From positions 1 through 10,005 of the forward strand of contig JAIRMS010000025.1 in the NCBI GenBank assembly GCA_031258475.1: a stretch of DNA of 10,005 bases, given 5' to 3'. A program made the position numbers and the translations under genes. The notes under the pieces were generated by a model. That model saw only the letters and a list, made by a program, of their open reading frames with translations. It was not told the origin of the DNA and did not search any database. Every line of letters starts with the position of its first letter. The first letter of the stretch is position 1. The stretch is from Holosporaceae bacterium. GTDB taxonomy: Bacteria; Pseudomonadota; Alphaproteobacteria; UBA3830. Of this stretch, positions 1-6,739 are shown piece by piece.

Positions 1-51
1 TCGACGCACTGCCTCTGTCGTTGTGGCGCAACTGTGTAGTATTTGGCCCAT
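1..51 (-). CDS. IS481-type transposase, N-terminal fragment cut by window edge
   Basis: Only the first 17 codons are inside the window; the gene continues leftward past base 1. They read MGQILHSCATTTEAVRR. From memory this closely matches the start of IS481-family integrase-like transposases, which begin MGQILHG-ATTTEAVRRAIQ and continue into a helix-turn-helix and a DDE core. The start is supported by a strong Shine-Dalgarno sequence, AAAAGGAG, on the minus strand (positions 59-66), 7 nt from the ATG. Whether the rest of the transposase is intact cannot be seen. The element's terminus should lie between about 52 and 100, at or inside the 3' end of the neighbouring secreted-protein gene; I could not define the terminal inverted repeat. 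The family call rests on recognition of a short peptide. Confidence 0.7.
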   Translation of the reverse strand, partial: MGQILHSCATTTEAVRR

Positions 52-79
52 AATAACTCCTTTTCTTCCCGGTATAATA

Positions 80-325
80 TTATGTCATTTCCAACACCTC
101 CACAATATGGGACCATACACCGTTAAAGTGTCTTGATAAGATCGCCCCTGCGTTCGAGTCTAGGTTCACCTCTTTTTTTTCTCCGTTAGCATAGCTAATG
201 GTTGCGCCATTTCCATTTCGACACGGCTCTACTCTACTAATGGTAGGCCTAGGCGCAGCCACAGGATCCATAGCGTGTACCGACAAGCAAGCAATCGCAG
301 ACATCATTATTAGACTTTTCTTCAT
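80..325 (-). CDS. small secreted hypothetical protein (81 aa)
   Basis: I do not recognise a family. Residues 1-18 form a typical Sec signal peptide: MKK, a hydrophobic stretch, then SVHA as a likely signal peptidase I site with cleavage after A18. The mature protein would be about 63 residues, with one cysteine (C35). Residues 38-54 (GNGATISYANGEKKEVN) resemble residues 41-58 of the secreted protein encoded at 7201-7743, suggesting a small paralogous group. The start is supported by AAGGG about 6 nt upstream and by a good promoter at 360-388. The gene lies directly upstream of an IS481-type transposase on the same strand, with only 28 nt between its stop and that ATG, so the element's end may form the C-terminus. 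It is possibly truncated. Likely periplasmic or exported; function unknown. Confidence 0.6.
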   Translation of the reverse strand: MKKSLIMMSAIACLSVHAMDPVAAPRPTISRVEPCRNGNGATISYANGEKKEVNLDSNAGAILSRHFNGVWSHIVEVLEMT

Positions 326-359
326 TCTTTTCCCTTATCCTCTTTTTTAGGACACCAAA

Positions 360-388
360 TATATACGAGAGTTTTTATGCAATGCCAA
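360..388 (-). promoter_or_regulatory. sigma-70-type promoter for the secreted protein gene
   Basis: On the minus strand there is TTGGCA (383-388), a 17-nt spacer, then TATATA (360-365). The -35 box matches 5/6 of consensus and the -10 box 4/6. The predicted transcript starts around 352, giving a leader of about 27 nt with the AAGGG ribosome site before the ATG at 325. Predicted from sequence only. Confidence 0.5.
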
Positions 389-532
389 TTTTATGAAGAT
401 ACATTTGTGGGTCAAATGAGTCACTATGGTGAAAAACGTGTCCATAATTTCCTGAAAAAAACTTCACCTCAGGTCTAACGTCGTAGCTGGTATTTATTTT
501 TGGCCTTCTCATAAAGATGGCCTCATTTTTGA

Positions 533-561
533 TTGACAATTGTTTTCTTTTCTGATATAAT
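533..561 (+). promoter_or_regulatory. consensus sigma-70 promoter of the BI-1 gene
   Basis: TTGACA (533-538), a 17-nt spacer and TATAAT (556-561) give a perfect match to both consensus hexamers at optimal spacing. Transcription should start near 568, leaving a leader of about 26 nt that contains GGAAGAG (578-584) before the ATG at 594. This is the strongest promoter by eye in the window. A 17-nt palindrome at 557-573 overlaps the -10 box and the expected start point. Confidence 0.75.
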
Positions 562-573
562 GTTCAACATTAT
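557..573. promoter_or_regulatory. palindrome over -10 box and start site, possible operator
   Basis: ATAATGTT-C-AACATTAT is a perfect inverted repeat with 8-bp arms around a single central base. It covers five bases of the TATAAT box and the predicted transcription start. A dimeric repressor bound here would block the promoter. No regulator is encoded next to it, and AT-rich palindromes can arise by chance, so the operator role is a guess. Confidence 0.35.
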
Positions 574-593
574 TAACGGAAGAGTATAGAGTC

Positions 594-1304
594 ATGAAAG
601 AGAAAGTGGCATTATATTATAAAGAAGCGGCAAACGCAGTTGATATGGGTTTGCGCAGGTACATGCTGAATGTGTTTTCCTACATGTCCGCAGGACTGGC
701 TTTGACGGCAGTCGTGGCATATTTCGCGAGTTGTTCCCGGGAACTGATGGGTTTTTTGTTTTACAATCCATTGGTTTTTATGATAGTCGTCTTCGCTCCG
801 CTGGGCATATCCATATATTTGGTGACCAAATTGGCCAAAATTTCGGCTGAAAAAGCTAGGATTTTGTTCCTCAGCTATGCAGCCTGCCTTGGCATATCGC
901 TGTCATCGATTTTTGTGGTGTATTCAGGAAGTTCCATAACCAGCGCGTTTTTCGTGACTTCGTCGATGTTTTTATCGATGGTGATCTATGGATACGTCAC
1001 GGAAAAGGACCTGACCGGCTGGGGGTCGTTCCTAACCATGGGACTGATCGGGCTGATTATCGCCAGTCTAGTTGATCTTTTTGTTCATAGTTCGATGTTT
1101 TCGTTCCTGGTATCGATAGTTGGAGTCGTTATTTTTACGGGCCTGACCGCCTACGATACCCAGGTAATTAAGAGCTATTACTTCGACTCCGATTCGGAAG
1201 AGGTTAGCCAGAAAAAGGCGATATATGGGGCACTGCGTCTATATTTGGATTTCATAAACCTGTTCCTCTATGTGCTGAGATTTTTGGGCTCAAGAAGGGA
1301 CTAG
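594..1304 (+). CDS. Bax inhibitor-1/YccA family membrane protein
   Basis: This is a 236-residue integral inner-membrane protein of the BI-1 (TMBIM/YccA/YbhL) family. By eye it has about seven hydrophobic segments, roughly at residues 27-46, 53-77, 90-109, 115-134, 145-163, 167-185 and 211-230. The family signature is visible as FTGLTAYDTQ (181-190), followed by GALRLYLDFINLFLYVLRFLG (212-232). The two conserved aspartates D188 and D219 correspond to the pH- and calcium-sensing pair known from BsYetJ. E. coli YccA modulates the FtsH protease and YetJ is a calcium leak channel; which role applies here is unknown. Length is normal for bacterial members. The start follows GGAAGAG at 9 nt and a consensus promoter. 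Its last 15 nt overlap the end of the convergent trmL gene, so neither has room for a dedicated intrinsic terminator. Confidence 0.9.
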   Translation: MKEKVALYYKEAANAVDMGLRRYMLNVFSYMSAGLALTAVVAYFASCSRELMGFLFYNPLVFMIVVFAPLGISIYLVTKLAKISAEKARILFLSYAACLGISLSSIFVVYSGSSITSAFFVTSSMFLSMVIYGYVTEKDLTGWGSFLTMGLIGLIIASLVDLFVHSSMFSFLVSIVGVVIFTGLTAYDTQVIKSYYFDSDSEEVSQKKAIYGALRLYLDFINLFLYVLRFLGSRRD

Positions 1305-1769
1305 GGCTTCGTCTTTCGAATACAGATTCAGTTGGGACATGGCCTCCGATAGGACCATTGCGGCGGAGATAGCCATGTTTAGAGAGCGTCTACTGGGAAT
1401 CATGGGGATCTTCACTCGGTAAAAAATTTTGTCGAGGTGTTCTTTGGAAAATCCGTAGTGTTCCGATCCAACTATCAAAACATCGTCCAGCGCGTATCTG
1501 AAATCGTGGTGACGAACCGATGAGTCGCCCACGTCCAGCGCTACCAATCTGCGATCGGCGCATTCTCTCTGAAAATCTTCGAAGGAATCATGTATTTTGT
1601 AGTCAGCGAACTTAATGTAATCCATTCCGGCGCGTCGAAGTTTTTTATCGGTAAATGCGAATCCAAACGGACGAATTAGGTCTAGACGAATCCCAAGACA
1701 GGAAGCCAGCCTCAGAAGAGTCCCTGTGTTTTGAGGAATTTGCGGATGATATAGCGCCAGACGCAGCAT
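1290..1769 (-). CDS. trmL: tRNA (cytidine/uridine-2'-O-)-methyltransferase TrmL
   Basis: This is a SPOUT-class methyltransferase of 159 residues, the normal size for TrmL/YibK. The family transfers a methyl group from S-adenosylmethionine to the ribose 2'-OH of the wobble nucleotide 34 in certain tRNA-Leu species. The trefoil-knot motifs are visible: PQIPQNTGTLLRLA (9-22, with N14, G16 and R20), LIVGSEHYGFS (98-108) and IPMIPSRRSLNMAISAAMVLSE (121-142, with the SLN loop). The enzyme acts in the cytoplasm as a dimer. The ATG overlaps the upstream timA stop codon by one base (TAATG, 1767-1771), implying translational coupling, and no strong Shine-Dalgarno sequence of its own is visible. It is the last gene of the leftward operon and overlaps the BI-1 gene tail to tail by 15 nt. 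Confidence 0.92.
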   Translation of the reverse strand: MLRLALYHPQIPQNTGTLLRLASCLGIRLDLIRPFGFAFTDKKLRRAGMDYIKFADYKIHDSFEDFQRECADRRLVALDVGDSSVRHHDFRYALDDVLIVGSEHYGFSKEHLDKIFYRVKIPMIPSRRSLNMAISAAMVLSEAMSQLNLYSKDEALVPS

Positions 1770-2365
1770 TATTCGGACTTTATCTCACAGAGATACCATC
1801 TCGGATCTGTGGATGATTTTTTTCTGGAGAACAGCCAAATCTCCGTATGGTTTTCTACAAAATCAGCATTGCCTTCCAAAATCGCGCCGTCTTTGGATTT
1901 TAAAACATTACTTTGCTCAGTTTCGAATTTTACGGTCAGGAATATCTCATTCTCGGATGAATTTTGCTCGATGATTTCACAGCTAATGAAACGTACCAGT
2001 ATTCCCTCCAGAGTTTCTCCACGCTTCTTTCTGTCCTCGATGGCCATAGAAAACGCGTGAAAAATCCGGGGAGATAGCAGACCTTTAAGAGTTTTAACGT
2101 CTCCCTGGGAATAGGCGTTAAAAATCATTTCGAAGGCCTTTTTAGATTTGCTCAGAAAATCATCGGCGTCGAAGGCTGGATAAAGCTTTTTTATCTGCAA
2201 GATTTTTTTATCTATTTCAGAGATTGCTGTCTCCTGTGCCGTTTCTTCGCTGGTAAAATCGCGCAGATTTTCTTTTTGTATATGGAATCCCGAGCGTATG
2301 CCGAGAACTTCGTTCAGTTTTATTAGAAGGAAGAAAGTCAGGATTGCAAATAACAAAAACATCAT
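1769..2365 (-). CDS. timA: Tim44-like domain protein (TimA-type adaptor)
   Basis: This is a 198-residue protein with one N-terminal membrane segment (about residues 3-20), a charged linker rich in Glu, Lys and Gln (about 27-60), and a C-terminal Tim44-like domain (about 62-198). The domain includes FDADDFLSKSKKAFEMIFNA and ends with TEIWLFSRKKSSTDPRWYLCEI, typical of alphaproteobacterial relatives of mitochondrial Tim44. The probable role is that of a membrane-anchored adaptor for inner-membrane or envelope protein assembly; this is inferred from the family. The frame is open further upstream to 2452, but that would overlap dcd by 86 nt. The preferred start is the ATG at 2365, or the adjacent ATG at 2362: it lies just after the dcd stop, has GGAG 4 to 7 nt upstream, and leads directly into the membrane segment. 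It is coupled to trmL by a TAATG overlap. Confidence 0.82.
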   Translation of the reverse strand: MMFLLFAILTFFLLIKLNEVLGIRSGFHIQKENLRDFTSEETAQETAISEIDKKILQIKKLYPAFDADDFLSKSKKAFEMIFNAYSQGDVKTLKGLLSPRIFHAFSMAIEDRKKRGETLEGILVRFISCEIIEQNSSENEIFLTVKFETEQSNVLKSKDGAILEGNADFVENHTEIWLFSRKKSSTDPRWYLCEIKSE

Positions 2366-2366
2366 G

Positions 2367-2921
2367 CTACTCCGATATCCTTGGAAGAGTAACTCCGCGC
2401 TGTCCCATATATTTTCCGCCCCTGTCCTTGTACGACACGTCGCAAATTTCATTTATTTGGAAGAAGAGAAATTGACACGCTCCTTCGTTCGCATAAATTT
2501 TTGCCGGTAACTGGGTGGTGTTTGAAAATTCCAGAGTCACGTGTCCTTCCCATTCCGGTTCCAGTGGAGTTACATTCACAATAATTCCGCAGCGAGCATA
2601 GGTGGATTTTCCGACGCACAGCACAAAAACATCCTTTGGAACTCTGAAATACTCTACCGTACGGGCCAACGCAAAACTGTTGGGCGGAATAATGCAGCAG
2701 TCTGTTTTTCTATCCACAAAGCTTTTTCCGGAAAAATTTTTAGGATCTATTATGGCGTTGTCCACGTTGGTGAAAATCTTAAATTCATCGGCAACGCGGG
2801 CGTCGTATCCGTAGGACGAGACTCCATAGGAGATGATCGCCTTTTGTGTTAATCGGTCCACAAATGGATCGATCATATTTTTTTCTTCCACAAGCTTTTT
2901 TATTAATCTATCGCAAAGCAT
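2367..2921 (-). CDS. dcd: dCTP deaminase
   Basis: Dcd deaminates dCTP to dUTP and ammonia; dUTPase then yields dUMP for thymidylate synthesis. The 184-residue length is typical of the alphaproteobacterial type. Visible motifs are MIDPF (16-20), the active-site block VGKSTYARCG (103-112) with S106 and R110 matching S111 and R115 of the E. coli enzyme, TPLEPEWEGHVTLEFSN (118-134) with E131 as the expected catalytic glutamate, and KYMGQRG (170-176) near the C-terminus, which closes over the nucleotide. A bifunctional dCTP deaminase/dUTPase cannot be excluded by eye. The start has GAGGA 7 nt upstream, overlapping the tldD TGA stop, so the gene is probably coupled to tldD. Its stop lies one base before the timA ATG. 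It acts in the cytoplasm as a homotrimer (known for the family). Confidence 0.95.
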   Translation of the reverse strand: MLCDRLIKKLVEEKNMIDPFVDRLTQKAIISYGVSSYGYDARVADEFKIFTNVDNAIIDPKNFSGKSFVDRKTDCCIIPPNSFALARTVEYFRVPKDVFVLCVGKSTYARCGIIVNVTPLEPEWEGHVTLEFSNTTQLPAKIYANEGACQFLFFQINEICDVSYKDRGGKYMGQRGVTLPRISE

Positions 2922-2930
2922 ATCGATTCC

Positions 2931-4343
2931 TCACAAACTTGCTCCACCGACCGTAATTTTATCTATCAGAACGCTTGGCTCGCCAACTCCAACGGGAACA
3001 GACTGTCCGTCCTTGCCGCAGGTTCCGACCCCTTCGTCCAACGAAAAATCATTTCCAATCATCGAGATTTTTTTCAGAATACTCGGACCGTCGCCGATCA
3101 ACATGGCTCCTTTAACTGGAGTGGTGACTTTACCATTTTCTATGAGATACGCCTCGGATGCGGAAAAAACAAATTTACCCGATGCCACGTCCACCTGGCC
3201 ATCCGAAAAAGACTTGGCGAAGATCCCTTTTTTTACCGTGGAGATCATTTCTTCACGGGGATAATCTCCGGCCAGCATAAAAGTGTTGGTCATTCTTGGA
3301 ATGGGAACGACCTCGTAGCTTTCCCGTCGGCCGTTTCCTGTGACGCTGGAGTTCATCAGGCGCGCGTTCATGCGATCCTGCATAAAACCAACCAGTTTTC
3401 CGTTTTCGATCAGCGTAGTGCGCCGCGAATCCGTTCCCTCGTCGTCCATGTTGATAGAACCGCGACGACCAGGAATGGCGCCGTCGTCGATCACCGTAAT
3501 AGCCGGAGAGGCAATGGTCTCGCCAAGCAGATTATGGAACGACGATGTTTTTTTGCGGATTGCGTCGCCCTCCAATCCATGGCCAACGGCCTCATGCAGC
3601 AGAATACCGGTCCAGGCGTTTCCAAGAACGACCGGCATTTCTCCCGTCGGCGCTTTTATGGCCCCCAGCTTTACTTCCGCCTGCCTCAGGGCCTCGTCCA
3701 CGTACAGCTTTCCTGTTTTTTCACTGAGGAACGAATCGTATCCAAAGCGACCGCCTCCTGCATACATTCCGCTCTCGAAAACTCCGTCTTTTTCCACAAC
3801 CACGTATACGGAAAAACGGACCAGCGGGCGGATATCAAACGATTTTTTCCCCTCATCGGTTAGAATGGCGACAACCTGCCACGAGCTGTCGATACTGACC
3901 ACAATTTGTCTGATATTTTCTGATTTTCTCCGGGCGTAATCGTCGGTTTCTTGCAAAAATCTGATTTTATCTTCCAGTTTCACGGAGTCTATGAAATGCC
4001 CATGTTCATACAGACTGTGCGCGCTGCTCCTGACCTCCACGCTGCGATCTCCCCCGTGAGATTTCACGATTTCCAGAGCTTTTTTCACGGATTTTTCATC
4101 CAGAGAAGAGGAATACGAATAGCGGGAGGTTTCGTCTTTGAAACTGCGCAACCCAAATCCCCTTTGGAACACAAAATTAGGAGCCTGAACGACGCCGTTT
4201 TCTATCCTCAGGGATTCTTTTTCCCTGTACTCGATGAACAACTCGCCGCTGTTACCATTGCCAAAAGCCAAAAGCGCGGATTTTTCGATCGCAGACAGGT
4301 CGCAAATACCATTAAAAAACGCACTGGCTTCCGTCGACAACAT
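2931..4343 (-). CDS. tldD: TldD metallopeptidase subunit
   Basis: This 470-residue protein compares with about 480 in E. coli TldD. Members form a TldD/TldE heterodimer that degrades unfolded peptides; in E. coli the complex matures microcin B17 and cleaves the CcdA antitoxin. The zinc site is intact: HEAVGH at 250-255 is the HExxxH motif, and C442 in GTCGKDGQSVPVGVGEP (440-456) matches the third ligand. GSINMDDEGTDSRRT (295-309) and MQDRMNARLMN (321-331) are further family blocks. No tldE (pmbA) partner is in the window, so it should be encoded elsewhere. The ATG follows AAAGG at 4 nt, within 5 nt of the trcR stop, and the gene ends 9 nt before dcd, placing it second in the operon. Cytoplasmic. 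Confidence 0.96.
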   Translation of the reverse strand: MLSTEASAFFNGICDLSAIEKSALLAFGNGNSGELFIEYREKESLRIENGVVQAPNFVFQRGFGLRSFKDETSRYSYSSSLDEKSVKKALEIVKSHGGDRSVEVRSSAHSLYEHGHFIDSVKLEDKIRFLQETDDYARRKSENIRQIVVSIDSSWQVVAILTDEGKKSFDIRPLVRFSVYVVVEKDGVFESGMYAGGGRFGYDSFLSEKTGKLYVDEALRQAEVKLGAIKAPTGEMPVVLGNAWTGILLHEAVGHGLEGDAIRKKTSSFHNLLGETIASPAITVIDDGAIPGRRGSINMDDEGTDSRRTTLIENGKLVGFMQDRMNARLMNSSVTGNGRRESYEVVPIPRMTNTFMLAGDYPREEMISTVKKGIFAKSFSDGQVDVASGKFVFSASEAYLIENGKVTTPVKGAMLIGDGPSILKKISMIGNDFSLDEGVGTCGKDGQSVPVGVGEPSVLIDKITVGGASL

Positions 4344-4348
4344 GACCT

Positions 4349-4888
4349 TTATAGCTCTTTTTCATTTTGAGGAGGTTGAGCCGCGGCGATTGCCGAATCC
4401 AGCTCCATCTGCGAACAAAATCCTAGTAGAACAGGGTCCCTTGGTTTCAGTTCGTTTATTCTTGCGTGGGTTTTATTTCGGATGGAAAGAACGGTGGCCT
4501 TCGTGCTGGAAAGCAGTGAGCAGATGTTCGCGTCCGACATGCCGGGATAAAATTTTATTAACCAGGCGATGGCGTCGGGACGCTCCTGTCTCTTCAGCAG
4601 CGGAGTGTATTTTTTCTTGTGTTTTTTCTTCGATATCGTCGTAAACTTTTGCGCGGCAAGATTCAATTCTGCATTTGGATCCCTGGAGCATCTATCAATT
4701 TCCTCCTGGGTCAGCTGTCCCAATTTAATCGGATCCACACCGATCATACCAACCGAAACCTGCTCGTCAGCAAGAGCCTGAACCTCAAGAGCATGCAATC
4801 CGCAAAACCTGCCGATTTGCTCAAAGGTAAGAGCGGTGTTTTCAATCAACCAGACGGCAGTCCCCTGGGGCATAATAGGAAGAGTCAT
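4349..4888 (-). CDS. trcR: DUF1013 cell-cycle transcriptional regulator TrcR
   Basis: This is a 179-residue protein of the DUF1013/TrcR family, which is largely restricted to Alphaproteobacteria; in Caulobacter it is described as a cell-cycle transcriptional regulator. Two helix-turn-helix-like segments are visible and look like an internal duplication: residues 11-41 (A-WLIENTALTFEQIGRFCGL...) and 106-138 (AIAWLIKFYPGMSDANICSLL...). They are separated by a lysine-rich linker at 87-100 (KKKHKKKYTPLLKR). The block LPIMPQGTAVWLIENTAL is highly typical of the family start and supports this ATG, although the ribosome site is weak (GGA about 10 nt upstream). It is the first gene of the leftward operon, 158 nt from the divergent recA gene; no confident promoter for it was found in that gap. 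Cytoplasmic and DNA-associated (family inference). Confidence 0.88.
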   Translation of the reverse strand: MTLPIMPQGTAVWLIENTALTFEQIGRFCGLHALEVQALADEQVSVGMIGVDPIKLGQLTQEEIDRCSRDPNAELNLAAQKFTTISKKKHKKKYTPLLKRQERPDAIAWLIKFYPGMSDANICSLLSSTKATVLSIRNKTHARINELKPRDPVLLGFCSQMELDSAIAAAQPPQNEKEL

Positions 4889-4991
4889 AACAAAATCCGT
4901 TTTTGATGAAAAATACTCTATATCACCGTGGAGAAAATTTCAATTCATATGAAGATCATCTTAGATATTACCTGAACTTTTTCCTATCTTC

Positions 4992-5021
4992 TTGACTAGC
5001 TACAAACTGAAACGATATTAT
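4992..5021 (+). promoter_or_regulatory. sigma-70-type promoter of recA
   Basis: TTGACT (4992-4997), an 18-nt spacer and TATTAT (5016-5021), each box matching 5/6 of consensus. Transcription would start near 5028. The ribosome site AAGGA (5034-5038) lies 8 nt before the recA ATG. I saw no GTTC-N7-GTTC box of the alphaproteobacterial SOS type and no E. coli-type LexA box in the 158-nt gap. Confidence 0.6.
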
Positions 5022-5046
5022 CAATTAATTTTAAAGGATCTGCCCG

Positions 5047-6060
5047 ATGGATAAAGAAAAAGCACTTGAAGCGGCATTGTCTCAAATAGAGAAGGCGTTT
5101 GGAAAAGGTTCGGTTATGAAACTGGGACAGCGCGGAAGTGCCGTAGATATCGAGGCAGTTTCCACCGGCTCAATAGGGTTGGATATGGCTCTCGGAGTCG
5201 GCGGATTCCCCAAGGGCCGGATTATCGAAATCTTTGGTCCGGAAAGTTCTGGAAAGACATCGCTGGCTCTGCACGCAGTCGCTGAATCGCAAAAAAATGG
5301 TGGATCATGTGCCTACATAGATGCAGAACACGCTCTGGATCCGATTTATGCGAGGAAGCTGGGGGTTGACGTAGATTCTTTGATATTGTCTCAACCTGAT
5401 ACCGGTGAGCAGGCACTTGAGATTGCGGATACTTTGGTTCGTTCTGGAGCGATCGACATATTGGTTGTCGATAGCGTTGCCGCGCTGGTACCAAAGGCCG
5501 AGATAGAGGGCGAAATGGGCGATGCGCACATGGGACTGCAGGCGCGTTTGATGAGCCAGGCTCTTCGCAAGTTAACGGCTACTGTTTCCAAGTCAAAATG
5601 CATAATGATTTTCATCAATCAAATAAGAATGAAAATAGGAGTTTTCTTTGGTAATCCGGAAACAACCACCGGCGGAAATGCGCTGAAATTTTACGCCTCT
5701 GTGAGACTAGATATTCGCAGAACCGGGACTTTGAAAGAAAAAGAGGAGGCGATTGGCAATCAGGTTCGTGTAAAAGTCGTAAAAAATAAGGTTGCTCCTC
5801 CGTTCAAAGTCGTGGATTTCGATATAATATACGGAGAAGGAATTTCCAAGATCGGAGAATTACTGGATATCGGTGTAAAAATTGGAATCATTGAAAAATC
5901 CGGAGCTTGGTACGCTTTCGAAGGGCAAAAACTCGGTCAGGGAAAAGAAGCGGCACGTCAATTTCTAAAAGAGAACTCGGCGATAGGCAGTAAAATAGAG
6001 CAGCTCATTCGAAATAACGGGGAATTGGTTTCCGAAGTTACCGATGTGATCGTCGAGTAA
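5047..6060 (+). CDS. recA: recombinase RecA
   Basis: RecA forms ATP-dependent filaments on single-stranded DNA, promotes strand exchange in recombinational repair and stimulates LexA cleavage. At 337 residues it is slightly shorter than the E. coli protein (353), mainly through a shorter C-terminal tail. Walker A is GPESSGKT (64-71) and Walker B is ILVVDS (138-143). The catalytic-glutamate region IDAEHALDP (91-99) and the DNA-binding L2 loop MKIGVFFGNPETTTGG (195-210) are present. In L2 the residue matching E. coli M202 is phenylalanine (F200); the following conserved Phe is kept. The ATG has AAGGA 8 nt upstream and a good promoter at 4992-5021. It is divergent from trcR, and fzlA follows after a 9-nt gap, so the two are probably cotranscribed. 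Cytoplasmic. Confidence 0.98.
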   Translation: MDKEKALEAALSQIEKAFGKGSVMKLGQRGSAVDIEAVSTGSIGLDMALGVGGFPKGRIIEIFGPESSGKTSLALHAVAESQKNGGSCAYIDAEHALDPIYARKLGVDVDSLILSQPDTGEQALEIADTLVRSGAIDILVVDSVAALVPKAEIEGEMGDAHMGLQARLMSQALRKLTATVSKSKCIMIFINQIRMKIGVFFGNPETTTGGNALKFYASVRLDIRRTGTLKEKEEAIGNQVRVKVVKNKVAPPFKVVDFDIIYGEGISKIGELLDIGVKIGIIEKSGAWYAFEGQKLGQGKEAARQFLKENSAIGSKIEQLIRNNGELVSEVTDVIVE

Positions 6061-6069
6061 TTTTCGGCC

Positions 6070-6738
6070 ATGCGTAGACTATATCACTATCCGTTGTGTG
6101 CTCTTAGTCGGCTGGTTAGGATTTATTTAAAAGAAAGAGCGCTTGACCACGAGCTGGTTATCGACTTTCCCTGGGATCGAAAAAACACATTTTCTGAATA
6201 TCACGTTTTCTCTGATCTTCCTACTCTGGTTGATCTGGATGGCATTGTTTTGGAAGGGTGGTACGCGATTGTCGAGTATCTTGAGCAATCCTACAGAAGC
6301 AAATCTCTTCTTGGAACAACCCAAAAGGAAAAGGCAGAGTCTCGCAGAATCGTCACGTTATTTAACGGGATGTTTTTTGCGGAGATTACTAAAAACATCG
6401 TTTTCGAAAAAGTAATGAAAAAATATATGGAACGCTCACCTCCGGATTCTTCAAGCATAAGAAAAGGACATGGCGAAATAAAAAAATACTTCGATTTCAT
6501 AGCACAGCTTATCGATTGTAGAAACTGGCTGGCAGGTGATGAATTCTCTCTGGCAGATATCTCTGCGGCTGCGCAAATTTCGTGCATAGATTATATCGGC
6601 TCCATAAAATGGGACGACTATCCACAGGTAAAAGATTGGTATGTTAGGATAAAATCTCGCCCTTCGTTTCGGGATATATTGCAGGATAGAATCAGCAACG
6701 TCACGCCTCCAAGCTACTATCAGGACTTGGATTTTTAG
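6070..6738 (+). CDS. fzlA: GST-fold cell-division protein FzlA
   Basis: This 222-residue protein has a glutathione S-transferase fold: an N-terminal thioredoxin-like domain (about 1-75, with LPTLVDLDGIVLEGWYAIVEYLE at 50-72) and a helical C-terminal domain (about 86-205, with RNWLAGDEFSLADISAAAQISCIDYIG at 151-177). The sequence WDDYPQVKDWYVRIKSRPSFRDIL and the end PPSYYQDLDF (213-222) match the alphaproteobacterial FzlA group rather than metabolic GSTs. In Caulobacter FzlA binds and curves FtsZ filaments, is needed for constriction, and its extreme C-terminus is functionally important; that tail is intact here. FzlA is not known to act as a glutathione transferase. The gene starts 9 nt after the recA stop without a clear ribosome site, suggesting translation coupled to recA. 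A 94-bp mobile-type repeat begins one base after its stop codon. Confidence 0.85.
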   Translation: MRRLYHYPLCALSRLVRIYLKERALDHELVIDFPWDRKNTFSEYHVFSDLPTLVDLDGIVLEGWYAIVEYLEQSYRSKSLLGTTQKEKAESRRIVTLFNGMFFAEITKNIVFEKVMKKYMERSPPDSSSIRKGHGEIKKYFDFIAQLIDCRNWLAGDEFSLADISAAAQISCIDYIGSIKWDDYPQVKDWYVRIKSRPSFRDILQDRISNVTPPSYYQDLDF

Positions 6739-6739
6739 A

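Noticed and set aside
71..83. GGTATAATATTAT also present at 6914-6926
   Set aside because: A 13-base AT-rich match is expected by chance in a window this size, and the flanking bases do not extend it.
2366..2452. Upstream extension of the timA frame to an ATG at 2452
   Set aside because: It would overlap dcd by 86 nt and put a polar 29-residue stretch before the membrane segment; the ATG at 2365 or 2362 has a GGAG site and directly follows the dcd stop.
3340..3939. 199-codon plus-strand frame inside tldD
   Set aside because: It is a shadow of tldD, whose zinc motif and full-length family match are unambiguous on the minus strand.
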